Made by a program: the position numbers and the translations under genes. A stretch of 64,000 nt of DNA from Mesorhizobium sp. Root554. Lineage in GTDB: Bacteria > Pseudomonadota > Alphaproteobacteria > Rhizobiales > Rhizobiaceae. Positions 32,426 through 40,785 of the stretch are shown here, piece by piece (within the stretch, counting starts at the first letter, position 1; the number at the start of each line of letters is the position of its first letter). The stretch lies in contig NZ_LMGA01000001.1 in NCBI RefSeq assembly GCF_001427025.1, forward strand, positions 2,139,941 to 2,203,940. The letters are read 5' to 3'. The notes beneath the pieces were generated by a model. The model had not been told where the DNA came from. It worked only from the letters and a program-made list of their open reading frames with translations, and searched no databases.

Positions 32426-33425
32426 AGAGATCGGCCGGCTTTTCGACGACCATATCCTTGGCATCGAAGGTCGTCGGAATGACCTTGTACTGCACGGCGA
32501 TGTCGATGTTCTTCTGCCAGTCAGCGAGGTTGCCGTAGCCGAAGCCGTTCTTTTCAGTGTCCGGGCTCTGCCAGAGCGTCTTGATGAAGACCTCTTTGAT
32601 GATCTCGGTGACCAGCTTCTCCTGGCCGGCAAATGTCGGCGTGTAGTCCTTGATGACCATCGCCACTTCCTTCGCCGGATCGCCGTCGATGATGTGCTTC
32701 AGCGCCTTGTCCAGCGCGGTGATGAAGCCTTTCACCTGGGCCTTGTTCGAAGCCAGATAGGCATCGGAAGTCACCAGCACGTTGCCGTGGCTCGGCATGA
32801 AATCGTCCGAAGCGATCATGCCGACATCGACGCCGTCGTTCTTGAGCGCGTAGTAACGCAGGGCCGAGAAGGTGACCGCGTCAACTTGGTCCGACTTCAG
32901 AGCGTCGATGATGGCGCCGGTGCCGACGATCTGGACGTTGATGTCCTCGATCTTCTTGCCGATCTGGCTCATCATGACCTGCAGCTGGATGTAGTTCGGG
33001 CTGCCGTAGCTGGTGACGGCGACCTTCTTGCCGACGAGATCGGCAGGTGTCTTGATCCCGCTGGAGTTCTTGAACAGGGTGGCGCCGATGCCGCGCTGGT
33101 AGGTCGAGTGGACGACCTTGACAGGCAGGCCATTGGCGCGCGCCGAGATGACGGAATCGCCGTTCGGGAAGCCGAACTGCACGTTGCCGGCGGCAATGTT
33201 GTTCAGAATGTCGGACGCATTGGCGTAGAGGAATTCAACCTCAAGCCCCTGCTCCTTGAAGTATCCGTATTTGTCGGCGACGAAGAGCGGCAGGTAATAA
33301 GGGACCGCCGCCCCGTCGATCTGAATCGTCACTTTTTCAGCGCGGGCAGCGGTTGCCGCCACTGCCATGATGGCTACGAGCGCCAGCGCTTTCACCGCGC
33401 TGGTTATTCCCCTCATTATTCTCAT
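32424..33425 (-). CDS. ABC transporter substrate-binding protein, NMT1/THI5-like (NitT/TauT family)
   Basis: A 333-residue periplasmic binding protein. The signal peptide ends at TAARAEKV. The mature protein has the NMT1-like pattern: AAVPYYLPLFVADKYGYFKE, GNVQFGFPNGDSVISARANG, LVGKKVAVTSYGSPNYIQL and SDQVDAVTFSALRYYAL. The same fold binds thiamine pyrimidine precursors, riboflavin, nitrate and sulfonates, so the ligand is open; the adjacent nucleoside phosphorylase and pyrE suggest a nucleobase- or nucleoside-like ligand. The start at 33425 gives a proper signal peptide; long in-frame sequence upstream overlaps the next gene and is rejected. Confidence 0.88.
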   Translation of the reverse strand: MRIMRGITSAVKALALVAIMAVAATAARAEKVTIQIDGAAVPYYLPLFVADKYGYFKEQGLEVEFLYANASDILNNIAAGNVQFGFPNGDSVISARANGLPVKVVHSTYQRGIGATLFKNSSGIKTPADLVGKKVAVTSYGSPNYIQLQVMMSQIGKKIEDINVQIVGTGAIIDALKSDQVDAVTFSALRYYALKNDGVDVGMIASDDFMPSHGNVLVTSDAYLASNKAQVKGFITALDKALKHIIDGDPAKEVAMVIKDYTPTFAGQEKLVTEIIKEVFIKTLWQSPDTEKNGFGYGNLADWQKNIDIAVQYKVIPTTFDAKDMVVEKPADL

Positions 33426-33465
33426 TTTGCTACTCCTGGTTTCTGGTTGGTATTGTTGCCGCAAT

Positions 33466-34251
33466 TCATGAGCAAGCGGCGGCTGCGGCTTCGGCACCGA
33501 TGCGCAGCACGTCGCGTTGCGTTGTTTCGTAATCCTCCAGCCAGCCGTCGCTTCGACGGTGGGCATGCACGGCCAGCACCGCGCCCGCCCGCACGCCCAG
33601 CGCACGGCCGACCGCCAGGATGACTTCCGCTTCCATCTCGACGGTGTCCGCGCCGCGTGCCGCGAACCGGTCGAGAAGCGTCGGCTCACCGGAACCGCCC
33701 GGGCTGGATGGCCTGCCCTGTGCCCGATAATAGCCGTCTGCGGTGATGCACTTACCGACACGGCCCGGCAGTTGCCGCGCCAGTCGCGCCGCCTCCAGTG
33801 CCGCCACGACTCCCTTGTCGGCGCAGGCCCGCTCGGCCGGACCGGTATAGAATTTCGCCGCACCGCTGTTGGGAATGGCCTCGTCGATCACCAGGAAATC
33901 GCCCAGGTTCAAATCCTCGGCCAACGCACCGCAGCCACCCGTGCGAATGGCGACCTCGACGCCGAGAGCGGCAAGCTCGACCATGGCGATTTCGGTCGAA
34001 GCCCCGCCTATGCCTGTCGAACAGACGCCGATCAACTTGTCGCCATACTGTCCATATCCCATACGGAATTCACGGTTCTGGCCGACGATGCGGAAATCGT
34101 CGAGCACAGCGGCGGCAAAATCGACCCGCGCCGGATCTCCCGGCAGCAGAAAAGCCTTCGGCACGACGTCCGGCAACGGCACGTGCGGCGGAATGTTGCC
34201 GCGCCATGGCCAAATCGCGCTGCGTTCGATCACCGCCATGACAGCAGCCAT
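33466..34251 (-). CDS. Nucleoside phosphorylase (PNP/UDP family 1)
   Basis: A 261-residue cytosolic phosphorylase that should split a nucleoside with phosphate into base and ribose 1-phosphate. Family motifs are LPGDPARV (phosphate site), STGIGGASTEIAMVEL, AIRTGGCGALAEDLNLGDFL and the ribose-binding VEMEAEVILAVG. It resembles uridine phosphorylase more than trimeric PNP. The gene overlaps the neighbouring permease gene by 22 bases and lies between binding protein and permease, so it belongs to the importer operon. Substrate preference cannot be read from the sequence. Confidence 0.87.
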   Translation of the reverse strand: MAAVMAVIERSAIWPWRGNIPPHVPLPDVVPKAFLLPGDPARVDFAAAVLDDFRIVGQNREFRMGYGQYGDKLIGVCSTGIGGASTEIAMVELAALGVEVAIRTGGCGALAEDLNLGDFLVIDEAIPNSGAAKFYTGPAERACADKGVVAALEAARLARQLPGRVGKCITADGYYRAQGRPSSPGGSGEPTLLDRFAARGADTVEMEAEVILAVGRALGVRAGAVLAVHAHRRSDGWLEDYETTQRDVLRIGAEAAAAACS

Positions 34252-34982
34252 CTTTCAGTGGTCGCCAGCGATTGATAGATGAAAATGCCGAGCAGCGAGG
34301 TGATGAGCACCATCGCGAACAGCAGCGGCGTCTTGTAGGTCGTTCCGGCAAACACCATCAGGTATCCGAGACCGGTGCCGCCCGAAAGCCACTCCGCCAG
34401 GATTGCACCGATCGTCGCCTGCACGGCGGCGACCTTCAGGCCGGCGAAGATTTCCGGCACCGCCGAGGGCAGTTCCACCCGCACCAGCTTGCTCGTCCCG
34501 CCAAGCTTCAGGATCGCGCAAAGCGAATGAAGATTGGCCGGCACAGAACGCAGGCCGATCACCGTGCCGACCATGACCGGAAAGAACACCAGCGAGACGG
34601 TCAGCACGATCTTGGAGGTCAGGCCGAGACCGAACCAGAGGATGAACAGCGGCGCCAGCGCGATTTTCGGCGCCGTCTGGAAGAAGAAGAGATAGGGACC
34701 GATGGCGCGCTCCACGCGCGGCGACTTGCCGAGCAGAACACCCAGCAGGAAGCCGGCGACCGAGCCGATCAAAAGCCCGGCGACGATGACGCCGACCGTA
34801 TGCCCCAGATGCGGCCATATGGTCCCGTCGACGAAAAGCCTGACGACTTCGGCAAGCACCGCATCGGGCGGCGGCAGGACGAACGGGGGAACCTTGAAGG
34901 CTACCACATAGCCCCACCACGCACCCAGAAGGACCAGCGGCGTGGCAAGCCCGAAAACGACTCGAAGCTGCTGCTCGCTCAT
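34230..34982 (-). CDS. NitT/TauT-family ABC transporter permease (second)
   Basis: A 250-residue inner-membrane permease with about six hydrophobic segments (LATPLVLLGAWWGYVVAF, TVGVIVAGLLIGSVAGFLLG) and the EAA-type loop GLRSVPANLHSLCAILKLGG. It is clearly related to but distinct from the permease at 31491, so the importer may use a permease heterodimer. Its start overlaps the ATPase stop by four bases (ATGA), which implies translational coupling. Confidence 0.9.
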   Translation of the reverse strand: MSEQQLRVVFGLATPLVLLGAWWGYVVAFKVPPFVLPPPDAVLAEVVRLFVDGTIWPHLGHTVGVIVAGLLIGSVAGFLLGVLLGKSPRVERAIGPYLFFFQTAPKIALAPLFILWFGLGLTSKIVLTVSLVFFPVMVGTVIGLRSVPANLHSLCAILKLGGTSKLVRVELPSAVPEIFAGLKVAAVQATIGAILAEWLSGGTGLGYLMVFAGTTYKTPLLFAMVLITSLLGIFIYQSLATTERWLLSWR

Positions 34983-35890
34983 TTCAGTTCTTTCCTGAGC
35001 GTGGCAAGCCAGCGGTGGAATTCCGGATCGTCCTTGAGCGCTTCCGAACGCTTGCGGTTCAAGCCCAGTTCGTGAACGGTGCGGATACGGCCCGGCCTCG
35101 CCGACATGACGGCGACGCGGTCCGACAGATAGGCGGCTTCCTCAATGGAGTGGGTGACGAACACGATCGTCGATCCGGTTTCGGCATGGATGCCGAGCAA
35201 TTCGTCGTTCAGCCGGTCGCGCGTCAGAAGGTCGAGCGCGCCGAACGGCTCATCCATCAGCACGATGCGCGGCTTGTAGACCAGGGCACGCGCGATCGCG
35301 GCGCGCTGGCGCATGCCACCGGACAGTTCCTTCGGCAGCGCCTTGTTGAAATCCGCCAGGCCGACAAGCGACAGCATGGCCTTCGACCGTTCCGTGCTTT
35401 CCTGCTTACCGACACCGAGGACGTCGAGCGGAAAGCGCACATTGTCGAGGATGGTGAGCCATGGCAACAGCACCGGCTCCTGGAACACGAAGCCGATATC
35501 GGAGCCGCTGGACGGCGCCCCGTCGCGCCATTCGAGACTGCCCGCGGTCGGCGTTTCCAGACCTGCGAGAATACGAAGGAAAGTAGACTTGCCACAGCCC
35601 GAGGGGCCGATGAGGCTCAAAAATTCACCTTCTGCAATATCGATTGTCGTCGGGGTAAGGGCTTCAACCGTCTCGCCATTGCGCGAGCGGAAAATCTTGG
35701 TGACCCCGTTGGCTTTGACCAAAGCGGTCTTTTGAGGTGTTACCGATACGTGTTCCAATTTTTCGACAAATCCCCATTCTCGTCTAATTAATGCGAAAAA
35801 TTCGCAGGTATAATCGTTTAAGTCAAACACAAACTGATTGTCCATCACCCAGCATATGAACAATCGGTTTTCCCAACAGGAGAGTAGCAT
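34979..35890 (-). CDS. NitT/TauT-family ABC transporter ATP-binding protein
   Basis: ATPase of the importer. Walker A is GPSGCGKSTF, the signature LSGGMRQRAAIARAL, Walker B IVLMDEPFGALD, and the switch VFVTHSIEEAA. The family core starts at about LVKANGVTKIF. The N-terminus is uncertain: the ATG at 35890 or the one at 35845 would add about 45-60 residues of AT-rich, unconserved sequence, and a TTG near 35761 would give the usual length. It is the first gene of the leftward importer operon and diverges from pyrE. Confidence 0.88.
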   Translation of the reverse strand: MLLSCWENRLFICWVMDNQFVFDLNDYTCEFFALIRREWGFVEKLEHVSVTPQKTALVKANGVTKIFRSRNGETVEALTPTTIDIAEGEFLSLIGPSGCGKSTFLRILAGLETPTAGSLEWRDGAPSSGSDIGFVFQEPVLLPWLTILDNVRFPLDVLGVGKQESTERSKAMLSLVGLADFNKALPKELSGGMRQRAAIARALVYKPRIVLMDEPFGALDLLTRDRLNDELLGIHAETGSTIVFVTHSIEEAAYLSDRVAVMSARPGRIRTVHELGLNRKRSEALKDDPEFHRWLATLRKELK

Positions 35891-35930
35891 TTTTCGCTAC
35901 TTGAGGCTTGGAAATTGTGTTTTGCCGGAC

Positions 35931-35962
35931 CTGAAACGGCGGTGCCGTCGGCAGTTTCAGGC
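35931..35962. promoter_or_regulatory. Inverted repeat in the pyrE / importer divergent promoter region
   Basis: CCTGAAAC (35931-35938) and GTTTCAGG (35955-35962) form a perfect 8-bp inverted repeat with a 16-base GC-rich spacer, about 100 bases before pyrE and 40 bases before the upstream-most ATPase start. It may be an operator or a leader hairpin. Confidence 0.4.
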
Positions 35963-36058
35963 CCGGGAAACCGATCCACCGAAAATTGCGGTTAAAGGCT
36001 GGCTACGCGGCGTCAAAGTTGATAGCGAGGAGCCTCCGTCAACAATCAGGGGGACCCC

Positions 36059-36754
36059 ATGTTCACCAACACCTTTCCCGAGCGCGCGGTGATCTCCGAA
36101 ACCGTGGCCAAAATGCTGCTCGAGATCAACGCGGTCCATTTTCGCGCCGATCAGCCTTACACATTCACGTCGGGGCTAACGAGCCCGGTCTACATCGACT
36201 GCCGCAAGCTCATTTCCTATCCCCGCATCCGGTCCGCGATGATGGACTTCGCTGCCTCCATCATCTTCCGCAATGTCGGCTTCGAGCAGTTCGACGCCGT
36301 CGCGGGCGGCGAGACCGCCGGCATCCCGTTCGCTGCCTGGCTTGCCGACCGCATGGGCCTGCCCATGCAGTATGTCCGCAAGAAACCGAAGGGCTTCGGC
36401 CGCGACGCACAGATCGAGGGAACGCTCGCCGAAGGCGCCCGCGTTCTGCTCGTCGAGGATCTGACGACGGACGGCGGCAGCAAGATCAAGTTCGCCGAGG
36501 CCGTCGCCAAGACAGGCGCGCGCGTCACCGACACCTTCGCTGTTTTCTACTACGGCATCTTTCCTGACACGCCGGCCAAGCTTGAAGCCGCCGGGATGAG
36601 GCTGCACTATCTGGCAACGTGGAGGGATATCCTTAAGGTCTGCAAGGAACAGAACCGCTTTTCCCCGGAGATCCTCGTTGAAGTGGAGTCATTTCTAAAC
36701 GAACCCGTGAAATGGTCGGCCAACCATGGCGGCGTTTCCAGCTTGCCCAGCTGA
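36059..36754 (+). CDS. pyrE: Orotate phosphoribosyltransferase
   Basis: Joins orotate and PRPP to orotidine 5'-phosphate. The 231-residue protein has the PRPP-binding motif [14 protein letters not shown], the flexible-loop region [16 protein letters not shown] and [16 protein letters not shown] of PyrE. It looks catalytically complete and alphaproteobacterial. In this place it is followed by a small unknown gene and faces transport and catabolic genes. It could be the only genomic copy or a dedicated paralogue using PRPP with an orotate-like compound; the window cannot decide. Confidence 0.93.
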   Translation: MFTNTFPERAVISETVAKMLLEINAVHFRADQPYTFTSGLTSPVYIDCRKLISYPRIRSAMMDFAASIIFRNVGFEQFDAVAGGETAGIPFAAWLADRMGLPMQYVRKKPKGFGRDAQIEGTLAEGARVLLVEDLTTDGGSKIKFAEAVAKTGARVTDTFAVFYYGIFPDTPAKLEAAGMRLHYLATWRDILKVCKEQNRFSPEILVEVESFLNEPVKWSANHGGVSSLPS

Positions 36755-36773
36755 AGTGGAAAGGACAGGAACG

Positions 36774-37097
36774 ATGTTTGACACACTTCTCAAGAACCTG
36801 GACGAGCAAGGCCGCGGTGTGCGCGCCTACGATGCATGCGCACGGACGGCGCGAAACAACACTGTTGCCCATCCCGACAAGGCAGCCGCGTTCCTGCTGA
36901 TCGCGATCGCCGCGCAACGGTTCGTCGACGCTTATGACGACCAGCCGCTGACCGTCGAAAAAGCCGGCGAGGAATTCGATCAGATCGGTTCCTTGATCAC
37001 GCTGCTTGGGGACGCGTACGCCACCGGCTCCGCCGAACAACGGATCGCCGCCCTGAATACCGTGGCAGCACGCCTGGCGGCAACGCCGAAGGCCTGA
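36774..37097 (+). CDS. Small conserved protein, paralogue A (107 residues)
   Basis: I do not recognise a family. By hand alignment about 60% of residues are identical to the protein at 54877-55197, including MFDTL, VRAYDACAR and AAQRFVDAYDDQPLT. It is soluble, mostly helical in appearance and has one Cys. The start at 36774 follows AAGGACAGGAACG. It lies 19 bases after pyrE and almost certainly shares its transcript. Both copies sit next to a xanthine-dehydrogenase-type large-subunit gene, which suggests a role with those enzymes or their pathway (inference). Confidence 0.75.
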   Translation: MFDTLLKNLDEQGRGVRAYDACARTARNNTVAHPDKAAAFLLIAIAAQRFVDAYDDQPLTVEKAGEEFDQIGSLITLLGDAYATGSAEQRIAALNTVAARLAATPKA

Positions 37098-37111
37098 CGA
37101 CTTCGGCGTTG
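37081..37111. terminator. Hairpin between convergent small-protein and hydroxylase genes
   Basis: An 11-bp perfect stem CAACGCCGAAG / CTTCGGCGTTG with a 9-base loop overlaps the end of the small-protein gene. The T-run is poor (TTCC), so it may be a weak bidirectional terminator. Confidence 0.5.
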
Positions 37112-37119
37112 TTCCGCAT

Positions 37120-39459
37120 TCAGGCAGTCCGCGGCCCGGCTGCCTGAATGGCTTCCCACACTCTCAGCGGGGTCGCCGGCATGGCAATGTCGGTGACCCC
37201 AACGGGGGCCAGGGCGTCGAGAACGGCGTTGATGACTGTCGGTGTGGCGGCGACAGTGCCGCCCTCCCCGACGCCCTTGACGCCGAGCAGATTGGTCGAG
37301 CTTGGCACAAGGCTGAAATCGACGCCGATATCCGGCATGATATCGGCGCGCGGCACCGCATAATCCATGAGCGACCCGGTGACGAACTGGCCGGACTCGT
37401 CATAGACGATGTCCTCCATCAATGCCTGGCCCACGCCCTGCACGATGCCGCCATGAATCTGCCCCGCCGAGGTGAGCGGATTGATGATGAAGCCGATATC
37501 GTCGACAACCGTATAGCGGTCGAGCGCAACGACGCCGGTTTCGGGATCGATCTCGACTTCGCAGATATGACAGCCATTGGGGAAGCTCGGAACATCCGCC
37601 GAGAAGGTTCCCGAGCCGTGCAGGCCGACCCCCAGTTCGTTCGGCAGGCCAAAGGGCATGTACGATCTCTGCGCCACCTGAACGATGGACATCGTCTTGT
37701 CGGTTCCGGCGACACTGAACTGGCCTTCCTCGAAGACGATGTCACCCGCGCTCGCCTCCATGAAATGGGCGACGAACTTCTTGCCGCGCTCGATGACGTC
37801 TTCCGCCGCCACCTTCAGCGCGCTGCCGCCGACGATCATGCTGCGGGAGCCGTAAGTGCCGCGGCCGACGAGCACTTCGTCCGTATCGGCCTGCACCAGG
37901 CGCACGCTTTCGAGCGGCACGTTGAGCCATTCCGAAACCATCTGCGCAAACGCGGTCTCATGCCCCTGTCCGTGCGAGACAAGGCCGGAAACCACCGACA
38001 GCGTCCCGCTGGGATCGAACTTGATCTCCATGCGGTCGTTGAACATGCCGGTATTGTCGATGTAGTAGGTCAGACCCCGGCCCCGCAGCTTGCCCATTGC
38101 CTGTGATTTGGCGCGTCGGGCCTCGTAGCCATCCCAGTCTGCATTCTTCTGGCACTTTTCCAGCGCGGTGATGAAATCGCCGCTGTCATAGGTCCAGCCC
38201 GTCTTGCTGGAATAAGGCATCGCCGACTTGGTGATGAGGTTTTTGGCGCGCAACTCGACCGGGTCCATACCCATCTCGCGCGCTGCCTGCTCGACGATCC
38301 GCTCGATCGTATAGACGGCTTCCGGACGGCCCGCCCCCCGGTAGGGAACGGTCGGCGCCGTGTTGGTGAAGACGGCGGATGTCGAGACCGACACGGCGGG
38401 AATGTCGTAGACGGTCTGGCCGAGTTTCAGCGCCATGATCAGCGGCACCACCCCGGCGCCTTCGATATAGGCGCCGACATTGTTCAGCGCCGACCAGCGC
38501 AGCGCCAGGAACTTGCCATCCGCCGCCAGCGCCAATTCCGCCGTGACCGTCTGGTCGCGGCCGTGATTGTCGCCCATCAGCGCTTCTGATCGCGTCGCCA
38601 CCCATTTCACCGGCCGGCCGAGCTTGCGCGCGGCCCAGACGACCACCGCGTCTTCGGGATAGACCTGCGTCTTCATGCCGAAGCCGCCGCCGACATCGCG
38701 CGCCACGACGCGGATCTTGCCCTGCGGCACCCGCAGGATGCGCATGCTCAGCGTCTGCCGCAGGCCGTGCACGTTCTGGGTGCTTGTGTAGAGCGTATAG
38801 CGTCCGTTGCCCTCGTCATAATCGCCGATGCAACCCCGCGGCTCCATGGCGAACGCGTTGACGCGGTTGTTGAAGAGTTCCAGCTTGGTGATGTGATGCG
38901 CCGCGGCGAACGCCTTCTCGATCTCCCCGCTATTGCCCATCATCAGCCTGAAGGACGTGTTGTCGGGCGCGCCCTCGTAGAGCTGGGGCGCATCGGCCTT
39001 CACCGCGTCGGCGGCGCTGATGACCGCCGGCAGGATATCGTAATTCACCTCGATCAGTTCCGCCGCGTCCCTTGCGACGGCTTCAGTGGTGGCGATGACT
39101 ACCGCCACCCTTTCGCCGACATAGCGGACGCGGTCGAAGGCGAGCGGCCACCGCCTCGTGCGGTACCCTTTCGGCCCGCCCATATCTTCCGGCATGGTTT
39201 CCGGTTCGATGGCGCCCAGCCCGTCGGCCTGCCAGTCGGCTCCGGTCAGCACGTCGATCACGCCAGGCAGATCGCGAGCCGCGGACACGTCGACCGACTT
39301 GATGTCGGCATGGGCGTGCGGCGAATAGACGAAGGCCGCATAGGCTTGCCGCCCGAGTGTGATGTCGGCGACATATTTGCCGCGTCCGGTCATGAACCGG
39401 GGGTCTTCAACGCGTTGAACCGGCTGGCCGATGCCAAATTTGCTAGCGTCAAGGTTCAT
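37120..39459 (-). CDS. Xanthine dehydrogenase-family molybdenum hydroxylase, large subunit (orphan)
   Basis: A 779-residue catalytic subunit of a CoxL/XdhA-type molybdenum hydroxylase. It starts with GIGQPVQRVEDPRFMTGRGK, contains the Mo-pterin motifs GGGFGMKTQVYPED and VPYRGAGRPEAVYTIER, and the catalytic Glu in GVKGVGEGGTVAATP. The CO-dehydrogenase active-site loop (AYRCSFR) is absent, so an N-heterocycle or aldehyde substrate is expected. No iron-sulfur or FAD subunit gene adjoins it; those lie at 51378-52614, so it may borrow them. The start at 39459 (MNLDASKF) leads into the conserved region; 22 extra codons upstream are not needed. Confidence 0.88.
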   Translation of the reverse strand: MNLDASKFGIGQPVQRVEDPRFMTGRGKYVADITLGRQAYAAFVYSPHAHADIKSVDVSAARDLPGVIDVLTGADWQADGLGAIEPETMPEDMGGPKGYRTRRWPLAFDRVRYVGERVAVVIATTEAVARDAAELIEVNYDILPAVISAADAVKADAPQLYEGAPDNTSFRLMMGNSGEIEKAFAAAHHITKLELFNNRVNAFAMEPRGCIGDYDEGNGRYTLYTSTQNVHGLRQTLSMRILRVPQGKIRVVARDVGGGFGMKTQVYPEDAVVVWAARKLGRPVKWVATRSEALMGDNHGRDQTVTAELALAADGKFLALRWSALNNVGAYIEGAGVVPLIMALKLGQTVYDIPAVSVSTSAVFTNTAPTVPYRGAGRPEAVYTIERIVEQAAREMGMDPVELRAKNLITKSAMPYSSKTGWTYDSGDFITALEKCQKNADWDGYEARRAKSQAMGKLRGRGLTYYIDNTGMFNDRMEIKFDPSGTLSVVSGLVSHGQGHETAFAQMVSEWLNVPLESVRLVQADTDEVLVGRGTYGSRSMIVGGSALKVAAEDVIERGKKFVAHFMEASAGDIVFEEGQFSVAGTDKTMSIVQVAQRSYMPFGLPNELGVGLHGSGTFSADVPSFPNGCHICEVEIDPETGVVALDRYTVVDDIGFIINPLTSAGQIHGGIVQGVGQALMEDIVYDESGQFVTGSLMDYAVPRADIMPDIGVDFSLVPSSTNLLGVKGVGEGGTVAATPTVINAVLDALAPVGVTDIAMPATPLRVWEAIQAAGPRTA

Positions 39460-39568
39460 GATGAAATCCCGTTGCACAAAGACATATCGAGCACGAAACC
39501 GTGCCATTGAAAAGCGACCTGACATGGTCCGGGCAACCAGAATACCCGCGTCCGGGCGCTGCCCGCTT

Positions 39569-40780
39569 TCACCCCGTCCGCTCCGACTGAAGACCGCCTT
39601 CTCGCGCCCGCGCCTTGGTATCGGTCCAGAACAGGGCGATGGCGCACAGCGCCACTAGGCTGCCCCACAGGAGATAGGACGCCGACGCCGTCCTGATCGG
39701 CAGGATCGACGGTGACAGATAGATGAAGAGACCGACGACGCTGATAAGCGACTGGATGTGCGTGCGCACCCGGCCCACCACCTCCCCGGCGCAAATCTCC
39801 AGGACTCGCCCGTCGCAGACGACCTTGGTGATCGAGAACAGGCAGCCGAGGAAGAAATAGGCGATCATCAGGGATGCCGGCCGCTCCACCGACCAGACGA
39901 GCGCCGTCACCAGCCCGAGCAGGATCGCCGACCAGTATTCCACGTTCGACAGCCTGTGCAGGCCGATGAAGCGCGCAAGCAGCAGCGGCGAAAGCACGCC
40001 GCCGACGGACCACAAGGCATCGACGATGCCGAACAGCCGGCTGTCGCCGCCAAGCTCGTCCTTGACGAAGTTCGGCAAAAGCACGTTGGAAAGCTGGCCG
40101 ACCGAAAAGCCGATCGCGGTCAGGAGGCCGATGCGCAGCACCGCCGGCATGGCGTTGAGCTCGCGCAGGCCGACGATCACTTCGGTGAAGACAGTGCCCC
40201 TGCGCGCCGCATTCACCCGCGCATCGGGCAGGAAATAGATCAGCCCGGCGGCGATGACGCAAAAAAGCGAGCAGAACAGATAGGCCGCGGCCGGCGAGAA
40301 ATAGTGGATGCCCAGTCCGGCAATGCCCGAACCCGCGATCATGAAGCCCTGGCGGATGCTGCCGGCCATGGCGCTGATGCGCGGCTGATCCTTGCGTTCG
40401 CCCACCGCCTGCTGGATCGCATCCAGCGCGCCGGACATCACCACATAGCCCAATGACGCGCCGGCGGCGACGAACATCAGCGCCCACAGGCTCAAAGGCC
40501 AGCCGGCCGAAACCCACAACCACGGGATAAGCGTCGCACAGCCGATCAACAGCTGACCGATGATCGCCAGGTGCCGCCGGCTGTAGCGGTCGATCATCAC
40601 GCCGACGAACGGACCGCACAGGATGATGACGGCGTGGCTGACGACAAAAATCTGTCCGACCGCGGCAAGTCCGGCCCCGGTCATGGCTGCCGACCACGCC
40701 TGGGCGACGATGCAGGCGCCGCGCGTTACATTGGTGAGGGCAAGGGCCGCATAGTAGAAACCGAGTTGGTTAGGTCGCAT
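39569..40780 (-). CDS. MFS transporter
   Basis: A 403-residue membrane protein with about 12 hydrophobic segments in two halves. It has the family loop between segments 2 and 3 (FVGVMIDRYSRRHLAIIGQL, GxxxDRxxRR pattern). The pattern is of the drug/metabolite exporter type (ENTS/MFS_3), so export of a pathway product is possible, which is an inference. It lies five bases after the nucleotidyltransferase-like gene and is likely cotranslated with it. Confidence 0.85.
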   Translation of the reverse strand: MRPNQLGFYYAALALTNVTRGACIVAQAWSAAMTGAGLAAVGQIFVVSHAVIILCGPFVGVMIDRYSRRHLAIIGQLLIGCATLIPWLWVSAGWPLSLWALMFVAAGASLGYVVMSGALDAIQQAVGERKDQPRISAMAGSIRQGFMIAGSGIAGLGIHYFSPAAAYLFCSLFCVIAAGLIYFLPDARVNAARRGTVFTEVIVGLRELNAMPAVLRIGLLTAIGFSVGQLSNVLLPNFVKDELGGDSRLFGIVDALWSVGGVLSPLLLARFIGLHRLSNVEYWSAILLGLVTALVWSVERPASLMIAYFFLGCLFSITKVVCDGRVLEICAGEVVGRVRTHIQSLISVVGLFIYLSPSILPIRTASASYLLWGSLVALCAIALFWTDTKARAREGGLQSERTG

Positions 40781-40785
40781 CGCGG

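Noticed and set aside
32424..33863. Long N-terminal extension of the ABC binding protein
   Set aside because: The extra 146 residues overlap the phosphorylase gene and lie before a proper signal peptide starting at 33425.
37120..39459. Carbon monoxide dehydrogenase large subunit (coxL form I)
   Set aside because: The CO-specific active-site loop is missing; the site reads YRGAGRPE as in other molybdenum hydroxylases.
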